Of a DNA stretch of 56,665 bases, positions 51,579-56,665 are shown in pieces. The DNA is from an uncultured Sutterella sp. (GTDB lineage: Bacteria; Pseudomonadota; Gammaproteobacteria; Burkholderiales; Burkholderiaceae_F), in the NCBI GenBank assembly GCA_900542805.1, contig UQOW01000011.1, positions 1 to 56,665 of the forward strand, given 5' to 3'. Each line of letters starts with the position of its first letter. Positions within the stretch are counted from its first letter, which is position 1. The notes under the pieces were generated by a model, which worked only from the letters and a program-made list of their open reading frames with translations, made no database searches and was not told the DNA's origin. The translations under genes and the position numbers were made by a program.

Positions 51579-54227
51579 ATGAGTACGAAACCTGCAACCT
51601 ACATGACGGCTGCCCAAATTCGGACGGCGTATCTGGAGTTTTTCAAGAGTAAAGGACACACAATCGTCAAATCGAGCCCCGTGGTTCCCAAGGACGATCC
51701 GACGCTTCTTTTTACGAACGCCGGGATGAATCAGTTCAAGGCGAACTTTTTAGGTTTGGATAAATCGCTTTCACGTGCGACGACAGCCCAAAAGTGCATC
51801 CGTGCCGGCGGCAAGCATAACGACTTAGATAATGTCGGTTACACGGCGCGTCACCACACCTTCTTTGAAATGCTCGGCAATTTCAGCTTCGGTGACTACT
51901 TTAAACGCGAAGCGATTTCCTGGGCGTGGGAACTTCTGACAACTGTCTATAAGTTGCCGCCCGAGCGGCTCTGGGTAACGGTCTATCAGGAAGACGACGA
52001 AGCCTACGGAATTTGGAATCAGGAAATCGGAGTTCCTGCCGAACGCATCGTACGCATCGGGGACAACAAGGGTGCGCGCTACATGTCCGATAACTTCTGG
52101 ATGATGGGTGATACGGGTCCGTGCGGTCCGTGCTCGGAAATCTTTTTCGACCGTGGTCCGTCGGTGCAGGGAGGCCCCCCGGGAACTCCCGATGAGGACG
52201 GTGATCGGTACCTGGAAATCTGGAACCTCGTGTTTACGCAATTTAACCGAGACACAAGCGGCAAAATGAATCGGCTGCCGCGCCCGAACATCGATACGGG
52301 AATGGGTTTGGAGCGTATCGCCAGCGTCTTGCAGGATGTGCCGACCAATTACGACATCGACCTGTTCCAGAACATTATGCGGGCAGCGAAAAAAGCCGTC
52401 GAAGAAGCCGGGGCGACCGATGTCGATCCCCAGTGCCCGTCCCTGAAAGTGATTGCCGACCACATTCGCGCTTGTGCTTTCTCGGTGGCTGACGGCGTGG
52501 TTCCCGGAAACGAAGGGCGCGCGTATGTGCTACGCCGGATTGCACGACGCGCGATACGCCATGGGTACAAACTCGGGGCGCGGGGCCTTTTCTTTTATAA
52601 GCTCGTCGAGCCCTTGGCACGCGAAATGGGCGATATCTATCCGGAATTACACAACCCGAGAATTGCCCAAGTGATTCGCGCCGAAGAGGAACGCTTCAGC
52701 ATGACGCTTGCAACGGGAATGGCGATTTTGGATGCGGCGATTGCCCAAACGCACGACGGCGTTTTGGACGGGGAAATTGCCTTTAAACTCCATGATACGT
52801 ACGGATTCCCGGTGGATTTAACCGGTGACGTGTGTCGCGAGCGAGGACTGAAAGTCGATATCGACGCCTTTAACCTTGCGATGAACGAGCAACGGGAAAA
52901 AGCGCGTGCTTCGGCTAAGTTTAAGATTGCCGCCGGACTTGCCTATAGCGGCGAAGCGGGCCTATTCACGGGCTATACGGAACTCACGACAACGGGCGCG
53001 AAAGTTCTTGCCCTTTATAAAGACGGTGCCGAGGTCGAGTCGGCCGCAGCCGGAGACGATGTCGTTGTCGTTTTGGATAAGACGCCCTTTTACGCCGAGA
53101 TGGGCGGACAGGTGGGCGATGCCGGAACGCTTTCCGATGATTCGACTCTCCTTAAAGTTTCCGATACGTTCCGCATTAAAGCCAATGTCTTCGGTCATGC
53201 CGCGCACATCGCCGAAGGCACCCTCAAGAAGGGAGATACTCTGACGGCCTCAGTCGATGCCGAGCGCCGAAACGCCATTGCCCGTAATCACTCCGTGACG
53301 CACATCATGCACAAGGCTCTTCGCGAGGTCCTAGGCATGCACGTGGCGCAAAAGGGAAGTCTTGTGAATGCAGCGATTACACGCTTTGACTTCTCGCACG
53401 ACAAACCCATGACGGCCAGTGAGATGGCTCAGGTCGAAGAGATTGTCAATAAAGAAATCCTCGCGAACACGGAAACGCTCTGCCGAGAACTCCCGATTGA
53501 GGAAGCAAAAGCCACGGGGGCGATGATGCTCTTCGGGGAAAAATACGGCAAAACCGTCCGTGTGATGAACATCGGTACGTCGTGTGAACTCTGTGGCGGC
53601 ACGCACGTGCATCGTACGGGCGATATCGGGCTCTTTAAGATTTTGGGCGAAGCCGGTATCAGTGCCGGTGTTCGTCGCATTGAGGCGGTTACAGGCTTTA
53701 ATGCACTTGCACTTGCACAAAAAGAAACAACGCTTTTATCCGGGGCAGCTTCTCGCTTTAAGGCACCTGCCGAAGAGCTCCCGGAGAAAATCGATCAGGC
53801 TGTCGCTCAGATTCATGCACTGGAACGTGACCTGGCTCGCGCTAAGGAAAAATTGGCCGCTCACCAGGTCGCAGGTCTCGTGCACCAGGTCACCGAAATT
53901 AACGGCACAAAGGTTCTTGTGACGACCCTGGAGGACTTAGATCCCAAGGCGCTTCGCGAAACCGTTGATTTTGTTAAAGACCGCATCAAGTCCATTGTCA
54001 TTTTGTTTGCCGTTAAGGGTGATGGAAAGGTTCAGTTCTGTGCGGGTGTGACTAAGAACCTACTCGGCAAAGTCAAGGCCGGGGATTTGGTTAAAGTCGC
54101 CGCGGCCGTTGTCGGCGGCAAGGGCGGCGGACGCCCTGACATTGCCATGGCCGGAGCCGCTGATGTCACAAAACTCGAAGAAGCCTTCGCCGCAGCTAAA
54201 GAGTGGCTCCGTGAAAAACTCGTCTAA
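51579..54227 (+). CDS. alaS: Alanyl-tRNA synthetase
   Basis: AlaS charges tRNA-Ala and edits mischarged Ser/Gly. The 882-residue protein starts at ATG 51579; the longer frame upstream lacks family support. Class II motif AYLEFFKSKGHTIVKSS, NAGMNQFK, the motif 3 region GMGLERIASVLQ, the editing zinc sites RNHSVTHIMH and CELCGGTH, and the C-Ala domain ending GKGGGRPDIAMAGA are intact. The TusA-like gene follows after 5 bp, giving a two-gene unit. Confidence 0.97.
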   Translation: MSTKPATYMTAAQIRTAYLEFFKSKGHTIVKSSPVVPKDDPTLLFTNAGMNQFKANFLGLDKSLSRATTAQKCIRAGGKHNDLDNVGYTARHHTFFEMLGNFSFGDYFKREAISWAWELLTTVYKLPPERLWVTVYQEDDEAYGIWNQEIGVPAERIVRIGDNKGARYMSDNFWMMGDTGPCGPCSEIFFDRGPSVQGGPPGTPDEDGDRYLEIWNLVFTQFNRDTSGKMNRLPRPNIDTGMGLERIASVLQDVPTNYDIDLFQNIMRAAKKAVEEAGATDVDPQCPSLKVIADHIRACAFSVADGVVPGNEGRAYVLRRIARRAIRHGYKLGARGLFFYKLVEPLAREMGDIYPELHNPRIAQVIRAEEERFSMTLATGMAILDAAIAQTHDGVLDGEIAFKLHDTYGFPVDLTGDVCRERGLKVDIDAFNLAMNEQREKARASAKFKIAAGLAYSGEAGLFTGYTELTTTGAKVLALYKDGAEVESAAAGDDVVVVLDKTPFYAEMGGQVGDAGTLSDDSTLLKVSDTFRIKANVFGHAAHIAEGTLKKGDTLTASVDAERRNAIARNHSVTHIMHKALREVLGMHVAQKGSLVNAAITRFDFSHDKPMTASEMAQVEEIVNKEILANTETLCRELPIEEAKATGAMMLFGEKYGKTVRVMNIGTSCELCGGTHVHRTGDIGLFKILGEAGISAGVRRIEAVTGFNALALAQKETTLLSGAASRFKAPAEELPEKIDQAVAQIHALERDLARAKEKLAAHQVAGLVHQVTEINGTKVLVTTLEDLDPKALRETVDFVKDRIKSIVILFAVKGDGKVQFCAGVTKNLLGKVKAGDLVKVAAAVVGGKGGGRPDIAMAGAADVTKLEEAFAAAKEWLREKLV

Positions 54228-54232
54228 ATGCC

Positions 54233-54466
54233 GTGAAAGAAATTAACTTATGCGGCATGGTCTGTCCGATGCCCGTCTTGAAAACCAAGCGGGCATTGGC
54301 CGAGCTCGATGCCGGGCAAGACCTTTGCGTTCTTACCGATGATCCGCATGCCGTCGAGGACATTGCGCTTTTTGCCAAACAAAGCGGGCATACGCTTGTT
54401 TCGCAAGAAACCGACGGCGCCGCCGTGACGCGCCACGTCTTACGAAGGGCGCCGACGCATAGCTAG
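54233..54466 (+). CDS. TusA-family sulfur carrier protein
   Basis: This 77-residue protein has the TusA/SirA motif CGMVCPMPVLKTKRAL, with the sulfur-accepting cysteine in CPxP, and the family pattern VLTDDPHAVEDIALFAKQSGH. It starts at GTG 54233, 5 bp after the alaS stop; no ATG fits. Such proteins relay persulfide sulfur to tRNA, cofactors or energy metabolism. Which pathway is served here is not shown; genes for TusBCD are absent from the window. Confidence 0.9.
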   Translation: MKEINLCGMVCPMPVLKTKRALAELDAGQDLCVLTDDPHAVEDIALFAKQSGHTLVSQETDGAAVTRHVLRRAPTHS

Positions 54467-54493
54467 TTGCGCTCGAGTTTTAAGAAGTTTCAA

Positions 54494-54524
54494 GCCCCGT
54501 TTTCGGTACCGAAGGCGGGGTTTT
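54494..54524 (+). terminator. Terminator after the alaS-tusA unit
   Basis: GCCCCG...TTCG-GTAC-CGAA...CGGGG followed by TTTT, 28 bp after the tusA-like stop. Confidence 0.85.
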
Positions 54525-54531
54525 AAACAGG

Positions 54532-55785
54532 CTAATGCCAGGCCCAGAAAGCGGAAAACGGAACGGCGTAAAGATTGTTTCCCAGACTCAGCAAATCCTT
54601 TCCGGCATAAAGAACAATGCCGACAAAATTCGGAACTTGCTTCGAGAACCATCGCAGATGGTAAAAGTCATCGGAGTTAACCGATTCGGCCGCTTTGACT
54701 TCTAGACCAAGATATCGATCGGCCTCATCGCGTATGAGAAAATCAATTTCCCGGTTGTTCTTATTTCTAAAGTGATGAACCGACCACAAGGGGTGCAAAT
54801 CGGTTTCTGCCATAATCTGAGAGTACGCCCAAGTCTCAACGAGTTTCCTGCCCTCGCTAGCCATTTTCTCCTGACTGGAAAGAAGTGTCTCCGGAGAATA
54901 AATGCCGAGCAGGCTCGCCATCAGAGCGCTGTCGGAAATAAAAACTTCCGGTGTTTTGCTGCCGAGTCGATAGTCTTTGGATTCCCAAGCCGGCAAATAA
55001 TCAACCAGAAAGAGTGCCTCAAGAGCGTTAAGGTAAGAGGTGATTGTTTGGGCGTTCCCGTTGAGTTTTCGGCAAAGTTCCTGAACATTAAGAGGCTTAC
55101 TCGAGTAGGCCGCAAAAATCTGCAATAGGATTTCCAAGTCCTTATAGCGACGCAAATCCCACGCTTTCGTGAGGTCGTAGAGAATTTGCGTCTGAATATA
55201 ACTTTTGAAATACAAATTGCGATTCTCTGCGGTAAATCCGATTGTTTGGGGATAGCCGCCCTCAATGGCCCAACTGTAAACGCTTCGACGGGAGCAAGGT
55301 TCAATTTCCGTAGCTTTAGGAAAGCGCTCCTTAAAAGCGTTTTCGATAAAGCATGGCAAGGTACCGAGCATTTCTGCGCGAGATAACGTGCGAAGTCGCA
55401 ATACCACCACTCGCCCTGTCAGGGAATCGGCATTTTCTGCTGTCGGAAGCTTTCTGTAGTCGGCAGAACCGGTGAGGATAAATTGACCGGGGCGATTGTC
55501 CTCATCGACATGACGCTTGACTTCGGAAATAAGCGAAGGAGCTTTTTGGATTTCATCGATGATTAGGCACTTTTCGGCGTATTGGTCCAAGAAGAAGTGA
55601 GGATCCTCTCGTGCAGCCAACAGCGTGACGTCGTTATCCATGGTGACGTATTGCGCCGGAATCGGGCACTGTTTTCTGACCAGTGTTGTTTTGCCGCTTT
55701 GCCGTGCGCCCACAAGCAGGACGGCTCGCTGGAACGAAAGTCCTTTGGCGAGTGCCGAAGCTAACCAACGCGAGATTGTGGGCAT
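54532..55785 (-). CDS. AAA ATPase with DUF4143 domain
   Basis: This 417-residue protein has Walker A LLVGARQSGKTTLVRK (about 24-38), Walker B CLIIDEIQKAP, sensor-type FILTGSADYRKL and, in the C half, a DUF4143 domain with a PD-(D/E)XK-like piece (REIDFLIRDE...GLEVKAAESV). The family (AAA_14/DUF4143) is widespread and often amplified in gut bacteria and archaea, with no settled function. Unlike the two decayed ATPases in this window it is intact. It is convergent with alaS-tusA. Confidence 0.88.
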   Translation of the reverse strand: MPTISRWLASALAKGLSFQRAVLLVGARQSGKTTLVRKQCPIPAQYVTMDNDVTLLAAREDPHFFLDQYAEKCLIIDEIQKAPSLISEVKRHVDEDNRPGQFILTGSADYRKLPTAENADSLTGRVVVLRLRTLSRAEMLGTLPCFIENAFKERFPKATEIEPCSRRSVYSWAIEGGYPQTIGFTAENRNLYFKSYIQTQILYDLTKAWDLRRYKDLEILLQIFAAYSSKPLNVQELCRKLNGNAQTITSYLNALEALFLVDYLPAWESKDYRLGSKTPEVFISDSALMASLLGIYSPETLLSSQEKMASEGRKLVETWAYSQIMAETDLHPLWSVHHFRNKNNREIDFLIRDEADRYLGLEVKAAESVNSDDFYHLRWFSKQVPNFVGIVLYAGKDLLSLGNNLYAVPFSAFWAWH

Positions 55786-56026
55786 ACACAGTCCCTCCCA
55801 ATTCCAATGTTAGTAAAAGTTTACGCTTTAATTAAGAAAATCTCTACACTACTAAAGAAGAAAAGTGAACAGCAAGGATGTCTAACAGTCTAAAACAATA
55901 GGAAATTGTTCTGATGATATTCCTTCACCGTAGCGTCCTATTGCCCATCATCCATTCGGGTACGAGGCAACTGGACGGGAAAAATACGATGCTTAAATAG
56001 GAATTCCGCGGAGGAAAACTGCAACG
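55786..56026. other. Spacer upstream of the DUF4143 ATPase gene
   Basis: No gene seen. The part next to the ATPase (55800-55930) is AT-rich and should hold its promoter; no box could be assigned with confidence. Confidence 0.4.
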
Positions 56027-56069
56027 AAAAACCCTGCCTCCGGTGTGTTCAGTCGGAGGCAGGGTTTTT
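56027..56069. terminator. Perfect 16-bp bidirectional terminator stem
   Basis: AAAAACCCTGCCTCCG pairs exactly with CGGAGGCAGGGTTTTT across an 11-nt loop. Both strands get a five-T run. The only gene ending toward it is the partial porin, which also has its own nearer terminator. Confidence 0.85.
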
Positions 56070-56083
56070 AATTCGTGAATACG

Positions 56084-56112
56084 AAAATCCCGCTCCTTGT
56101 TCAGGAACGGGA
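56084..56112 (-). terminator. Terminator of the second porin gene
   Basis: On the minus strand TCCCG-TTCCT-GAACA-AGGAG-CGGGA is followed by TTTT, 36 bp after the porin stop. Confidence 0.8.
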
Positions 56113-56147
56113 CTCTTTACGATACTAACTAACCAAACGGTGTTTGA

Positions 56148-56665
56148 TTAGAAATTGTGGCAGATGCCGGCGTTAAACTGCGTTGTCTTGGTTTTCACCT
56201 TGGTCGTGGCAGCTTTTTCCTGGGCATAAGCGACGTCCGTGTAGAGGTATGTACGCTTGCTCAGACTGTACTTGTAACCAAGAGCACCGGACGTGAGGCT
56301 GTGACTGTCATCACCCTTAGCATAGGCGACAGAGGCCATCACCGTACCTCCGGCAACAGGAGCGGAAACGCCCAGCGTTCCGGCGTTGAGGTCGCCCCAG
56401 TTAGCAGATTCCTTGGCGTACTGATAGCCAGCGAAGACCTTGGCAACACCGAAGTCATAGTTCGCTGCGAGGCCATAAGCCTGAGGATCATCACCAGCTA
56501 CCCCGGCAGGCATCCGAATCGTTTCGGCTGTCATAGCAGCATAGAACGGGCCATTGGCATAGGAAACGCCGATACCACCGTAACGCTTCTTGTTGGGCAG
56601 TTTACCTTCGCCATTCATGTTGGCGTATTCAGCGTGAACTTGGACACCTGCAAACTTCGGAGAGA
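56148..56665 (-). CDS. Outer-membrane porin, partial (C-terminal part, runs off the window)
   Basis: At least 171 C-terminal residues are present and the frame is open to the edge (SPKFAGVQVHAEYANMNGE), so the start lies outside. The strands RYGGIGVSYANGPFYAAMTAE, AKVFAGYQYAKES and GGTVMASVAYAKG and the final aromatic beta-signal GICHNF match the first porin (50204-51298), though the body has diverged. The two look like paralogues on the same strand, separated by the alaS and ATPase genes. An internal ATG at 56618 is not a start. Confidence 0.9.
   Translation of the reverse strand, partial: SPKFAGVQVHAEYANMNGEGKLPNKKRYGGIGVSYANGPFYAAMTAETIRMPAGVAGDDPQAYGLAANYDFGVAKVFAGYQYAKESANWGDLNAGTLGVSAPVAGGTVMASVAYAKGDDSHSLTSGALGYKYSLSKRTYLYTDVAYAQEKAATTKVKTKTTQFNAGICHNF

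Noticed and set aside
1..56665. CRISPR arrays, tRNA genes and rRNA genes
   Set aside because: No regular spacer-repeat pattern and no tRNA-like cloverleaf or rRNA core was seen by eye; a scan with dedicated models would settle small tRNAs.

Overview
The window reads as chromosome of a Gram-negative betaproteobacterium, most likely order Burkholderiales and plausibly a gut-type Sutterellaceae (inference). Support: two trimeric porins of the Burkholderiales type, FtsH/RlmE/FolP/GlmM in proteobacterial order, HemL-type haem precursor synthesis, a DUF2868/DUF3482 pair, and a Wolinella-like fumarate reductase cytochrome b behind an FNR-type box, which points to anaerobic respiration. No taxon marker gene is present, so the family is not proven.

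Layout. 1-663: an IS200/IS605-type terminal hairpin and a decayed AAA ATPase gene. 653-4129 (-): hemL followed by a DsbD-family thiol reductase. 4130-4535: hairpin-rich spacer and the ABC-operon terminator. 4536-8356 (-): three-gene ABC importer (binding protein, fused double permease, ATPase). 8777-9097 (+): RNase P RNA, with a recognisable promoter. 9098-14455 (-): four-gene run of M23 peptidase, anmK, DsbC-like protein and ADP-forming acyl-CoA synthetase. 14593-16292 (+): tyrS-dtd. 16289-18363 (-): two-component system, divergent from 18555-23176 (+), a TolC/MacA/MacB tripartite efflux operon with MacB split in two genes. 23354-27096: ssb (-) and uvrA (+). 27181-28929 (-): frdC-like cytochrome b and upp. 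29149-33504: lapA (+), pepN-fbp (-). 33717-36617 (-): DUF2868-DUF3482 pair. 36746-38773 (+): uvrB. 38781-39872 (-): yhbY-gph. 39921-46052 (+): rlmE, a decayed AAA-ATPase-like gene, ftsH, folP, glmM. 46119 to about 49300 (-): a TnpB transposon carrying a group II intron. 49384-49908 (-): ISL3 transposase remnant. 50204-51298 (-): porin with Fur-like box. 51579-54466 (+): alaS-tusA-like. 54532-55785 (-): AAA/DUF4143 ATPase. 56148 to the edge (-): second porin, partial.

The most notable object is at 46119-49300. A group II intron (47003-48872) with an intact reverse transcriptase/maturase sits inside the tnpB nuclease gene of an IS605-type element, on the same strand. The sequence gives both intron ends, an exact 7-nt IBS1-EBS1 match and a domain V. 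Joining the exons yields a complete 391-residue TnpB with all three RuvC acidic residues and the zinc finger. An RNA-guided nuclease gene that can only be read after ribozyme splicing resembles a group II counterpart of the known group I IStrons.

The accessory load (three decayed genes, two IS605-type ends, one ISL3 fragment, one intron) sits next to housekeeping genes. The conserved rlmE-ftsH-folP-glmM block has been invaded between rlmE and ftsH. No tRNA, rRNA operon or CRISPR array was seen.
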